A DNA stretch of 64,000 bases from an uncultured Eggerthellaceae bacterium. Lineage in GTDB: Bacteria > Actinomycetota > Coriobacteriia > Coriobacteriales > Eggerthellaceae. Below the pieces are notes generated by a model. The model worked only from the letters and a program-made list of their open reading frames with translations. It was not told the origin of the DNA and made no database searches. Shown in pieces: positions 25,148 through 33,178 of this stretch (positions are counted from its first letter, which is position 1; each line of letters starts with the position of its first letter). A program made the translations under genes and the position numbers. Location: contig CANQRF010000002.1 of the NCBI GenBank assembly GCA_947626195.1, positions 124,001-188,000 of the forward strand, written 5' to 3'.

Positions 25148-26443
25148 CTATCGCAAATCGAGAATGCGCTTGGCTTTGCCTTCTGAGCGCGCAATCGTCT
25201 TCGGCTCCACGAGATTGATGTCCACCTGAACCTGCAGGTTGCTCTTGAGCTCGGCGCCGAGCCGGCGCTTGAGATCCTCGATCTTGCGAATCTCGTCAAT
25301 CGGGAAATCGGGCTCGGTCTCCACGTTGAGCGCGATCTTGTCGAGCTGCGCCTCGCGCGTGAGCACGATCTGATAATGGGTCGCGACCTCGGGAAACGCC
25401 GTGATGACCTGCTCGATTTGGCTCGGGAACACATTCACGCCGCGAATGATCATCATGTCGTCGGTGCGGCCGACGATACGATCGATCTTGCGATGTGTCC
25501 GTCCGCAGGGGCAGGGCTCGCTGATGATACGCGTCACATCGCGCGTCCGATAGCGCACGAGCGGGCACGCCTCACGCGTAAGCGTGGTGATGACGAGCTC
25601 GCCGTATTCGCCGTCGGGAACCGGTTCGAGCGTGTCGGGGTCGACGATTTCGGGATAGAAATGGTCCTCCGCGAAATGCAGGCCGTTCGCGACCTCGCAT
25701 TCCATGGCGACGCCCGGGCCCATGACCTCGGAGAGGCCGTACACATCGCAGTATTGCACGCCGAGCTTGTCGCGGATCTCTTGGCGCATGTTCTCCGACG
25801 CCGGTTCGGCGCCGAGGATGACGCCCGAGATCTTGAACTCCTTGGCCGGATCGTAGCCGAGCTCGATCGCCGTGTCGGCGATGTAGAGCGCATACGAAGG
25901 GGTGCACGCGAGGATGTCGGTGCCGAAATCCTTCATGATCTGCACTTGGCGCTTGGTATTGCCCGATGAGGTGGGAATCACGGCGCAGCCGACTGCCTCC
26001 CCGCCCGCATGGGCACCGAGTCCGCCAGTGAAGAGGCCGTAGCCGTATGAGACCTGGATGACGGAATCCTGCGATCCGCCCACCATGTAGATGCCGCGGG
26101 CGAAGCAATCGCCCCAATAGGCAAGGTCGTTGGTCGTATGGCCCGTCGTCGTCGCCTGACCGGTCGTTCCCGAAGAGGCATGGATGCGCTTGACATCGTG
26201 CATTGGCACGGCGAAGAGCCCGAATGGGTAGGCGTCGCGCATATCCTGCTTCACCATGAAGGGAAACTTCGTAATGTCTTCGAGGGAATTGAGGTCGGAG
26301 GGGCACACACCAGCCTCATCGCAGATCTTCTTCACGAAGTCGATGTTCTCGTAGGCGTGCTTGACCGACCACTTCATGCGGGTGAGCTGAAGCTCGCGCA
26401 ATTGCTCGCGCGGCATCGTCTCTATTTCCGGTTGATAATACAC
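25148..26443 (-). CDS. Phenylacetate-CoA ligase family protein (PaaK paralogue 2)
   Basis: The 431-residue AMP-forming ligase has ASSGTTGQATTTGHT (P-loop), YGYGLFTGG, YGLSEVMGPGVAMEC, RYRTRDVTR and GRTDDMMIIRGVNVFPSQIE. GTG start with GGAGG 7 bases upstream. It differs from paralogue 1 in the substrate-pocket region, so it may prefer another aryl acid. Confidence 0.9.
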   Translation of the reverse strand: MYYQPEIETMPREQLRELQLTRMKWSVKHAYENIDFVKKICDEAGVCPSDLNSLEDITKFPFMVKQDMRDAYPFGLFAVPMHDVKRIHASSGTTGQATTTGHTTNDLAYWGDCFARGIYMVGGSQDSVIQVSYGYGLFTGGLGAHAGGEAVGCAVIPTSSGNTKRQVQIMKDFGTDILACTPSYALYIADTAIELGYDPAKEFKISGVILGAEPASENMRQEIRDKLGVQYCDVYGLSEVMGPGVAMECEVANGLHFAEDHFYPEIVDPDTLEPVPDGEYGELVITTLTREACPLVRYRTRDVTRIISEPCPCGRTHRKIDRIVGRTDDMMIIRGVNVFPSQIEQVITAFPEVATHYQIVLTREAQLDKIALNVETEPDFPIDEIRKIEDLKRRLGAELKSNLQVQVDINLVEPKTIARSEGKAKRILDLR

Positions 26444-26470
26444 CTTTGTTCCTCCACATCCTTCTCGAGC

Positions 26471-28822
26471 TTACTGGGGCCTTACGCCATCATACGCCAT
26501 CGTCGCCGCGTTCTCCCCGTCGTTTTGCCCATCTTCATTCGAAGAGGCGCCGTCGACGCTGCCCTCCCCCTGCGAAGGGGCCGCCACGTCGCCTTCCGAC
26601 GAGTTCGTCGGCGCTGGCTGCGTGGCCGGCGCATCCGGACCTTTGACGATCACTTCGGTCGTCGGCGAATAGGTTGAATAAAATACATCCTCGGCTATCA
26701 ATTGGCCGTCGCGATCATAAACATTGCGGTATACGACGAAGGTTTTTCCGTCACTGCCATAGGTTTTCACGTACTCTGTTCCGGCAGCGAGGCTCTCGTC
26801 GCGCTCGATCCTCGTCTTATGCTTCTCGCCGTCGCCCCAATCACCCTCAATCGTCTCCACGACGCGCCCGGGGTCGACCCCGTAAAGATCGACCGTCAGC
26901 GTGGTGTCCGTGTAGCTCGAACGCACGAGAATGTCCGATGGCGTGTCGTTCACCCAAATGAGGTCGAGATAGGGATAGGCGATCGCCGCGTCCCGACCCG
27001 CAGGATAGCTCGCCACATAGAGCGAATGGTTGTAGCGCTCGGAGACAGGAAGCCCCGCCTCGTAGACGGCGTTGAACACCGTCGTTGCGACCTGGCAGAT
27101 TCCCCCGCCGATCGCATCCTCGTATTCGCCTCCGACGATGGCGCCCGCGCCGAGGAAGCCCTTGTCCGCCGTGCATTCGCCGACGACCTCGTTGAAGGAC
27201 CATTGCCCGCCATCGGCCTTGGCGACCGAGTTGTTCAAGAGATCGGCGGCAAGATGGATGTTGAAGAGGCGGTTCTGCGTGTATTCGGTATTCGCATACT
27301 CGGTGGTGTAGCTCGAGAACTTCGTGATGATCCCGAGATCGATGGCCTCGTCAAATGGCACAGGGCCGCTGATGTTCCCATTTTCAACGGTGATGGAAAG
27401 CGGCGCGCTGAGCCCGACGTAATCGAGCTCACCGCTTTCGTTGAACCGCGCAAGCGCCGTCTCCGCTTCGCCGAACAGGCCCTCGTTCAGGCCCTCCACC
27501 GCCTGTGTGGAAAGCACCGTCTGAACATCCCCCGCGGGAACGACCGTCACGTCATCGCCGTTCACCTCGAAGCTCACGCGGATGTCCCCCACGCGCGCGG
27601 CATCGTTGACATGGGCGAGCAGAGCGGGCTTCGCCTTTTTCTCATCTATCTTCGGCAAGAGGATAAAGGCACCTCTCGCTTCGCCTGTTGGCGGATCGCC
27701 CGCGTCGACGTTTGGGGATTGCTCGACGATTTCCGTCGTCACCCATTGGCCGATCGTGGCGGCGTCGGCGGCCCATCGGGAGCTCTCGGAGGAAAAGGCG
27801 ATGCCGGACGCGATGCTTTTGTTGATGACGTCGCAGGTGGCCTGCGCCTGAGCGGAATCAATGCGCACCGGCGCATCCTCAACATGGGCGACGAAGCGCT
27901 GCTCCGCGGGGTCTTCGCTGATCAATCCCCTGGTCAGCCGATCGACAAACTCCTCGGAATCCATGAGGCGCCCGTTCTCGCCTTCCGTCACCGATGCCAC
28001 CCCATCGGCTATCTCGACGCCGAAATCCACGCGTGGGCTGCCAATTGTCATATTGATGTCGTCTTCCAGATCGCTCAGGCCGTCGCCGTAATCAAGCGAA
28101 AGGTCGATCGTGGTTCCACCAAGGGCCGCCCCGAGACGCGCGAGGAGCCCGCCCTCGCTTCGTCCGATTGCGAAAGCGCGGTCGGCAAGCTCCTGGGAAG
28201 GCAGCACCACGTTGAGCGCTGCAGCGTTCGTGAGCCAAAGGAGCTTGTTGGCGCGCATCTCGTCGACGGAGAGCTGCTCTGCGGCCTTGTCGAGGTTCTC
28301 TTGGTCAGAGAGGGCATTTGCCGAGGCAGCGGCCTCATCGCTTGCATAGATCGTCAGCTCCGCCGCGTTTATTGCCGGCGCGTAGCGTTGGACGATGGCG
28401 CTTTGGGCCTCTTCGCGCGTCATTCCCGAAACATCCACCTCGCCCACGGTGACACCCGCGTAGATCCTGTTTCCGTTGATCCCCGCATCCACGAGGAACC
28501 CGACGAACAGCACGCAAACGATGACGAGAATGAGGGCGACCGCGCGGCTTCTTCTCGCGAGGGAAACGAGCGCCTCTCCTCCTTTGCGCAAACCGCGCCC
28601 CATGAGCCTTCCGATCGCCGCGAACATGGCGACGAGCGCACGGAAGCTGCGTTTGACAGCTGAGACAACCCCGCTTTCACGCGAAACGCCTGAATACGAC
28701 ACCTGTCCGAGCTTTGATTGCTGCTTCGCATTGGCTCTCGTCGTGGTGCGCCGCGGGGGCGCTGATGGGGTTCGGCGCGTTGCGGGACGCGTCTGCCGGG
28801 GCGGATTCCTCCGATCAGCCAT
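26471..28822 (-). CDS. VanW-domain membrane protein with YoaR-like putative peptidoglycan-binding repeats
   Basis: The ~783-residue product begins with a basic, Pro/Arg/Thr-rich cytoplasmic tail, then one membrane segment (ALILVIVCVLFVGFLVDAG, ~95-113). The external part carries YoaR-type repeats (AGVTVGEVDVSGMTREEAQ; a second at ~310-430), a VanW domain (~530-660: NRLFNIHLAADLLN, GGGICQVATTVFNAVYEAGLP) and a low-complexity Ser/Glu/Asp tail. VanW proteins are widespread; catalytic function is unsettled. Start 28822 is preferred over the GTG at 28837 because GGAG is correctly placed. Confidence 0.85.
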   Translation of the reverse strand: MADRRNPPRQTRPATRRTPSAPPRRTTTRANAKQQSKLGQVSYSGVSRESGVVSAVKRSFRALVAMFAAIGRLMGRGLRKGGEALVSLARRSRAVALILVIVCVLFVGFLVDAGINGNRIYAGVTVGEVDVSGMTREEAQSAIVQRYAPAINAAELTIYASDEAAASANALSDQENLDKAAEQLSVDEMRANKLLWLTNAAALNVVLPSQELADRAFAIGRSEGGLLARLGAALGGTTIDLSLDYGDGLSDLEDDINMTIGSPRVDFGVEIADGVASVTEGENGRLMDSEEFVDRLTRGLISEDPAEQRFVAHVEDAPVRIDSAQAQATCDVINKSIASGIAFSSESSRWAADAATIGQWVTTEIVEQSPNVDAGDPPTGEARGAFILLPKIDEKKAKPALLAHVNDAARVGDIRVSFEVNGDDVTVVPAGDVQTVLSTQAVEGLNEGLFGEAETALARFNESGELDYVGLSAPLSITVENGNISGPVPFDEAIDLGIITKFSSYTTEYANTEYTQNRLFNIHLAADLLNNSVAKADGGQWSFNEVVGECTADKGFLGAGAIVGGEYEDAIGGGICQVATTVFNAVYEAGLPVSERYNHSLYVASYPAGRDAAIAYPYLDLIWVNDTPSDILVRSSYTDTTLTVDLYGVDPGRVVETIEGDWGDGEKHKTRIERDESLAAGTEYVKTYGSDGKTFVVYRNVYDRDGQLIAEDVFYSTYSPTTEVIVKGPDAPATQPAPTNSSEGDVAAPSQGEGSVDGASSNEDGQNDGENAATMAYDGVRPQ

Positions 28823-29519
28823 TGCCTTCAACTCCACCGGCGAAGGAGGATTGCCGCTCCTTGCCGTCGCGCTTTTCTCGAAGCTGAAGCTTGTAGAGGG
28901 AAAGCGCCTTCACCGTGTAATAGGTCGTCGTGAAGCAAATGAGGACGATGCCCGCATAGAGGAACCAGATGCCCCATGAGACAGGCTCTGCGGTAAATCC
29001 CGGGAGCCATGGGAGCGCGGTAACGCCCAGGCCGGGGATGAGCGGCATATTGATGAGCATGCCGGCGAAGCCCACGAAAAGAAACGTCGTCGCGAGCTTG
29101 CCCAGAAAGATGACCGGCACCCTGATGTGGTGGAAGAACAGCAGCCATCCGCCGCCGATGAGCATGTAGAGGTCGCGTCCGAAGATGACGATGAGCATCC
29201 AGAGCGGAAGCCGACCGACAAGGAAGATGCCGATGACGACCGAGATGATCAGCGCTCGATCGACGATCGGATCGAGGATCTGCCCGAGCTTTGACACGCT
29301 ATGGGTGCTTCGGGCGATGAGGCCGTCAAGGAAATCAGTCGCACTGGCGAGGGCGAAGACAAGAGCCGATTCGATACTGTGCCCTTGGATGAGCAGGACG
29401 AGGAAGACGGGTATGAGGCAGAGCCGAATGGTGGAGATGACATTCGGGATGGTGAGAAGCCTATCGCTCGCCTCATCGGCGGTTCCTGCCGCTTGCGGCG
29501 ATGGGGCAATACCGCTCAC
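28815..29519 (-). CDS. pgsA: CDP-alcohol phosphatidyltransferase (second PgsA paralogue)
   Basis: The ~234-residue membrane protein has the complete CDP-alcohol motif (DFLDGLIAR-x8-G-x3-D-x3-D) and about six hydrophobic segments. It belongs to the family that makes phosphatidylglycerol phosphate or cardiolipin; substrate is not resolved. GTG 29519 is preferred since AAGGGA lies 7 bases upstream; TTG 29570 would add 17 residues. A fused paralogue lies at 1192-2382, so the genome has at least two. Confidence 0.85.
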   Translation of the reverse strand: MSGIAPSPQAAGTADEASDRLLTIPNVISTIRLCLIPVFLVLLIQGHSIESALVFALASATDFLDGLIARSTHSVSKLGQILDPIVDRALIISVVIGIFLVGRLPLWMLIVIFGRDLYMLIGGGWLLFFHHIRVPVIFLGKLATTFLFVGFAGMLINMPLIPGLGVTALPWLPGFTAEPVSWGIWFLYAGIVLICFTTTYYTVKALSLYKLQLREKRDGKERQSSFAGGVEGNG

Positions 29520-29700
29520 CTTATATTCCCTTTCTTCCCCCACGCTCTTTTCGCCCTTTCTGCTCCGCAACGTGAGATCGAGCCGTCTTCAGGCTCAAAC
29601 TATACCATTGTAGCAGCATCGCAGGAAAGCTTGGGAAAAGCCTCGATATTCATCGATAAATTCATGATGATTATGAAATGCCTCTCCCCTTATAGCAGGC

Positions 29701-29723
29701 AAAACGGGGCGCTGGGCGCCCCG
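29701..29723 (-). terminator. Intrinsic terminator of the ech operon
   Basis: On the minus strand: CGGGGCGC, CCA loop, GCGCCCCG, then TTTT. The 8-bp all-G/C stem is 22 bases beyond the echF stop codon. Confidence 0.92.
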
Positions 29724-29745
29724 TCGAGAAGATGGCATCGATGCG

Positions 29746-30102
29746 CTAGGCTTCCTTTTTCGGATCAGGAACGGAGAAGCTGTCGGTATGCATATGGGGA
29801 GCCGGCGACGTGTACGCAGGATCCATCGAGAGGCACTTCTTCGGGCAAGCGCGTATGCATGATCCGCACTGCACACATTGAAAGCGGTTGATCTCCCAGC
29901 TGCGGTTCGGTTTGTCGACCGTGATGGCGTCGCAGGGGCAGGTGCGTTGGCAAATGCCGCAGAGGATGCACTGGTTGACATCGATGACGATATGGCCCTT
30001 CAGACCTGCCGGAGCCGGCTTCTTCTCAAAGGGATAGAGGACGGTTTCGGGCTTTTTGAAAATCGATCCGAACGTCATGCGTCCGAGGCCAAATTCGCTC
30101 AT
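29746..30102 (-). CDS. echF: Ech hydrogenase subunit F (NuoI/HycF-like 2x[4Fe-4S] ferredoxin)
   Basis: Peripheral electron-transfer subunit passing electrons between ferredoxin and the EchC small subunit. The 118-residue product has two [4Fe-4S] motifs, CILCGICQRTCPC and CVQCGSCIRACPKKC. Start 30102 is preferred over GTG 30108 by ribosome-binding-site distance. It is last in an operon in the order A-B-C-D-E-F. Confidence 0.92.
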   Translation of the reverse strand: MSEFGLGRMTFGSIFKKPETVLYPFEKKPAPAGLKGHIVIDVNQCILCGICQRTCPCDAITVDKPNRSWEINRFQCVQCGSCIRACPKKCLSMDPAYTSPAPHMHTDSFSVPDPKKEA

Positions 30103-30108
30103 GGGCAC

Positions 30109-31197
30109 CTACCTTTCCGTGCAGCTGATGCAAGGATCGATCGTGAGGATGATCATGTTCACATCCGCAAGATCGCAACCCTCGAGCACCGACACCATAC
30201 CTGCAAGGTTTTGGGAGGTAGGTGTGCGCATGCGCATCCGGTCGAGATACTTTGTGCCGTTCCCGCGCGCATAGTAATAGCATTCGCCGCGCGGCTGCTC
30301 GAGGATGTTCGCCGATTCGGCTCCGGCCGCAGGAGAGCCCTTCACGGGCACCGCAATATCGCCCGCTGGGATCTTCGCCGCCATCTCCTTGACGATGGCA
30401 ATCGATTGCAGCACTTCCTCGCAGCGCACCTTCACCCGCGCATAGCAGTCGCCCTCGGTTGCGCAGAGAGGCCGGAAGTCGCTGAGCTCGCCATAGCCGC
30501 CATGGCCGAACATGCGCACGTCGTAGGCGACGTTTGAGGCGCGGGCGAACGGCCCCACCATGCAAAGCGACACCGCGTCCTCATAGCTGATGTGGCCGAC
30601 GCCGACCGTGCGGTTCTTCACCGAGGCATCGGTGAGCATCACCTGCATGATCTGGCGGTAGTCGTCTTCGATTCCGTCCAGAATATGGAGGATCTCATCC
30701 ATCTGCGTGCTGTCGATGTCGCGATTGACGCCGCCGACGGAGACGACCGAGAGAATCACCCGCCCGCCGGTCGTCTTCTCGAAGATGTCGAGAACGCGCT
30801 CGCGCAGGCGCCAGCAGTGCATGAAAAGGCTCTCAAAGCCGAAGGCGTCAGCTGCGAGGCCGAGCCAAAGCAGATGGGAATGGATACGCGAGATCTCGTG
30901 CCAGATGACGCGGAGGTATTCGGCGCGCTTCGGAACTTCGACGCCCATGAGCGCCTCGACGGTTTCCGCATAGCCGAGGGAGTGCCCGAAAGCGCAGATA
31001 CCGCAGATGCGCTCCGCGACATAGATGAATTGGTTGTAATCGCGCGTCTCGACGAGCTTTTCCAACCCGCGATGCACGAATCCGATCTGGGGGATGGCCT
31101 CAACGACCGTCTCGTCCTCAACGACGAGATCAAGGTGAAGTGGCTCCGGCAAAACCGGATGCTGCGGCCCGAAGGGGATGATCGTCGCTTTACTCAT
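30109..31197 (-). CDS. echE: Ech hydrogenase large catalytic subunit E ([NiFe], group 4)
   Basis: The 362-residue NuoD-like subunit binds the Ni-Fe centre through two CxxC pairs: RICGICAFGHS (Cys65, Cys68) and the C-terminal DPCISC (Cys356, Cys359). Both pairs are intact, separating it from respiratory complex I NuoD. The protein ends three residues after the last cysteine, so there is no C-terminal peptide for an endopeptidase to remove. Start 31197 overlaps echD by 8 bp; a longer frame to 31350 has an implausible Arg-rich leader. Confidence 0.95.
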   Translation of the reverse strand: MSKATIIPFGPQHPVLPEPLHLDLVVEDETVVEAIPQIGFVHRGLEKLVETRDYNQFIYVAERICGICAFGHSLGYAETVEALMGVEVPKRAEYLRVIWHEISRIHSHLLWLGLAADAFGFESLFMHCWRLRERVLDIFEKTTGGRVILSVVSVGGVNRDIDSTQMDEILHILDGIEDDYRQIMQVMLTDASVKNRTVGVGHISYEDAVSLCMVGPFARASNVAYDVRMFGHGGYGELSDFRPLCATEGDCYARVKVRCEEVLQSIAIVKEMAAKIPAGDIAVPVKGSPAAGAESANILEQPRGECYYYARGNGTKYLDRMRMRTPTSQNLAGMVSVLEGCDLADVNMIILTIDPCISCTER

Positions 31198-31831
31198 TGC
31201 CCGCCTCCCCTTTCTGCGCGGCCTTCTCCTTCGCCGCCTTCGCTTCCATTGCCGCACGTATCTTGGCGGCCTTCTCAGGCGGCAGACCCGCAAGCTTCGC
31301 CTCAATGTCCGCATCCGATTTCGGCGCGGGCTTTGCGGCGTTCTCTGCATCGGCGCCGGAGGTTTTACCGGCAGCCGCCGCCTTCTCCTTCGCGGCCTTC
31401 GCGGCAGCCATCTTCGCCGCCCTCTCGTGCGCCTCTTTCTGCTCGGGCGAGATGATCGTCATCGGCTCGCGAACGGGCACCTGATAGAAATGCCCCGCGA
31501 AATCGATCGCGATATTTGCGATATGCACGCCGAAGAGGTCATGCGCCTCGTTTTCGAAGACGAACGCCGAGAGATACTGATCGGTGATCGAGGGAACCGT
31601 ATCGACCTTGGCCTCATCTTCGCCGACCGCGACGTTTTTCACGACAAGGTTCTCGAGCCTTCCGTCTTTCATATAGCTGTAGACGAGGTCGACCGCATTG
31701 TCGCGATCGCCGCTTCCCGTATTGTCGGCAACCGCGAGGAGCTGCACGAAACGCCATCCGTCGGATTTGCGCTGAGCGGCCTCGCTTGCCACGTTCTCCA
31801 ATGCCAGAGGCATAAATTCACTGGTAAACAA
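31190..31831 (-). CDS. echD: Ech hydrogenase subunit D (NuoC-like) with extended low-complexity tail
   Basis: Residues ~1-125 resemble NuoC/EchD (SAFVFENEAHDLFGVHI is the key segment). Residues ~128-213 are an Ala/Lys/Glu-rich, coiled-coil-prone tail (AAKMAAAKAAKEKAAAAG; KAAKIRAAMEAKAAKEKAA). The tail is not part of the NuoC fold and makes the protein much longer than archaeal EchD. Start: TTG 31831, with GGAAGG about 10 bases upstream; ATG 31813 lacks one. Confidence 0.87.
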   Translation of the reverse strand: MFTSEFMPLALENVASEAAQRKSDGWRFVQLLAVADNTGSGDRDNAVDLVYSYMKDGRLENLVVKNVAVGEDEAKVDTVPSITDQYLSAFVFENEAHDLFGVHIANIAIDFAGHFYQVPVREPMTIISPEQKEAHERAAKMAAAKAAKEKAAAAGKTSGADAENAAKPAPKSDADIEAKLAGLPPEKAAKIRAAMEAKAAKEKAAQKGEAGNE

Positions 31832-32281
31832 TTACGCCACGCCTTCCTTCTTCTTCTGCTCGAGAGCAGCGGACTTCTCGTCAAGCACCGCGATGCCCTG
31901 AACGATCGCATCGATGAGCGCCTCGGGGCGGACGGCGCATCCGGGAGCATAGACGTCGACGGGAATCGCCTTGTCCACGCCTCCGAGCACGTTGTAGCAA
32001 TCGTGGAAGATGCCGCCGGTGCAGGCGCAGATGCCGCATGCCACGACGACCTTCGGCTCCACCATCTGGTCGTAGATCTGTCGAACGACCTCGATGTTCT
32101 GTTCATTGATCGATCCGGTCACGAGGAAGATGTCGGCATGTTTCGGATTGCCCGTGTTGATGACGCCAAAACGTTCGCCATCGAAGCCGGGGCAAAGCGT
32201 TGCCAGCACTTCAATATCGCAGCCGTTGCAGCTCGATCCGTCATAATGGATGACCCATGGTGATTTTGAAGCAAAAGCCAT
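31832..32281 (-). CDS. echC: Ech hydrogenase small subunit C (NuoB-like)
   Basis: The 149-residue subunit binds the proximal [4Fe-4S] cluster: SSCNGCDIE, then CGICACTGG and APGCAVRPE supply cysteines. It bridges EchF and the EchE active site. ATG 32281 has GGAG eight bases upstream; the overlapping GTG at 32287 is too close to it. Confidence 0.95.
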   Translation of the reverse strand: MAFASKSPWVIHYDGSSCNGCDIEVLATLCPGFDGERFGVINTGNPKHADIFLVTGSINEQNIEVVRQIYDQMVEPKVVVACGICACTGGIFHDCYNVLGGVDKAIPVDVYAPGCAVRPEALIDAIVQGIAVLDEKSAALEQKKKEGVA

Positions 32282-32293
32282 CGGCACATCTCC

Positions 32294-33163
32294 TTACAAA
32301 AAGACGACGAAGGCGATATTGATACCGCCGGTCACAAGGGCGACAATCCACGCCGATTTCAGCATGAACTGCCATTTCATACGTGCAAAGTTATTGTCGA
32401 TCCATATTTCGAGGAAATACACGACGACGATGACGGCAATCGCGAGCAGGATGGAGAGCGGATTGCCCCACACGAAGAACATGCCGACCCAACCGAGGAA
32501 AAGCACGTTCTCGCACCAATGCATGATCTCCACGCGGGCAAGCGTCGGCCCGCTCATCTCGGTCGTGACGCCCCGCACGATCTCCTGATGCGCATGATGC
32601 GACATCGAGAGATCGAAGGGCGATTTGCGCAGCTTGATCGTGAGGACAAACAAAAGGCCGATGAAGATGAGCCATGTGCTCGCGATGATCGGCACATCGA
32701 GCGCGAATATTCCCCGCACGTCGAAGGTCTGCGCGCCGAGATAGAGTCCGACGGCCATAAAGAGCACCATCGGCTCATAGGCCATCACCTGGAGCGTCTC
32801 GCGGTTCGCACCGACCTCCGCATAGGGCGAGCGCGCCGAGTAGGCGGCGATGATGAAGAACATCGACGACAAGGTGATGACGAAGACGCACAGAAGCAGG
32901 TTTCCGCCGCTGAAGAAGATGCCGCCCGCGATGATCGTGAAGACCAAGGCGCAGACGATGTAGATGTTCTCCACGCCGTTGACGGACACGTTCTCCTTCT
33001 CGAGAAGCTTGCGCACGTCGTAGTAGGGCTGCAGAAGAGGCGGCCCTACGCGGCCCTGCATCCGTGCGGAGATGATGCGATCCACCCCCGCGATGAGGCA
33101 GCCGACGACAGGCGCCACGACGGCAAATACGAGGCATCCGATGAGAGTGATAAGCAAGGTCAT
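32294..33163 (-). CDS. echB: Ech hydrogenase membrane subunit B (NuoH-like)
   Basis: The 289-residue integral membrane protein has about eight helices and the NuoH signatures RMQGRVGPPLLQPYYDV (after helix 1) and ARSPYAEVGANRE. It joins the soluble arm to the ion-translocating subunit. Confidence 0.95.
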   Translation of the reverse strand: MTLLITLIGCLVFAVVAPVVGCLIAGVDRIISARMQGRVGPPLLQPYYDVRKLLEKENVSVNGVENIYIVCALVFTIIAGGIFFSGGNLLLCVFVITLSSMFFIIAAYSARSPYAEVGANRETLQVMAYEPMVLFMAVGLYLGAQTFDVRGIFALDVPIIASTWLIFIGLLFVLTIKLRKSPFDLSMSHHAHQEIVRGVTTEMSGPTLARVEIMHWCENVLFLGWVGMFFVWGNPLSILLAIAVIVVVYFLEIWIDNNFARMKWQFMLKSAWIVALVTGGINIAFVVFL

Positions 33164-33178
33164 TTCTTCACCACCACC

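Noticed and set aside
26702-28663. A 653-codon plus-strand frame opposite the VanW-domain gene
   Set aside because: Same Arg/His-rich shadow composition; the minus strand has a signal-anchor, YoaR and VanW domains.
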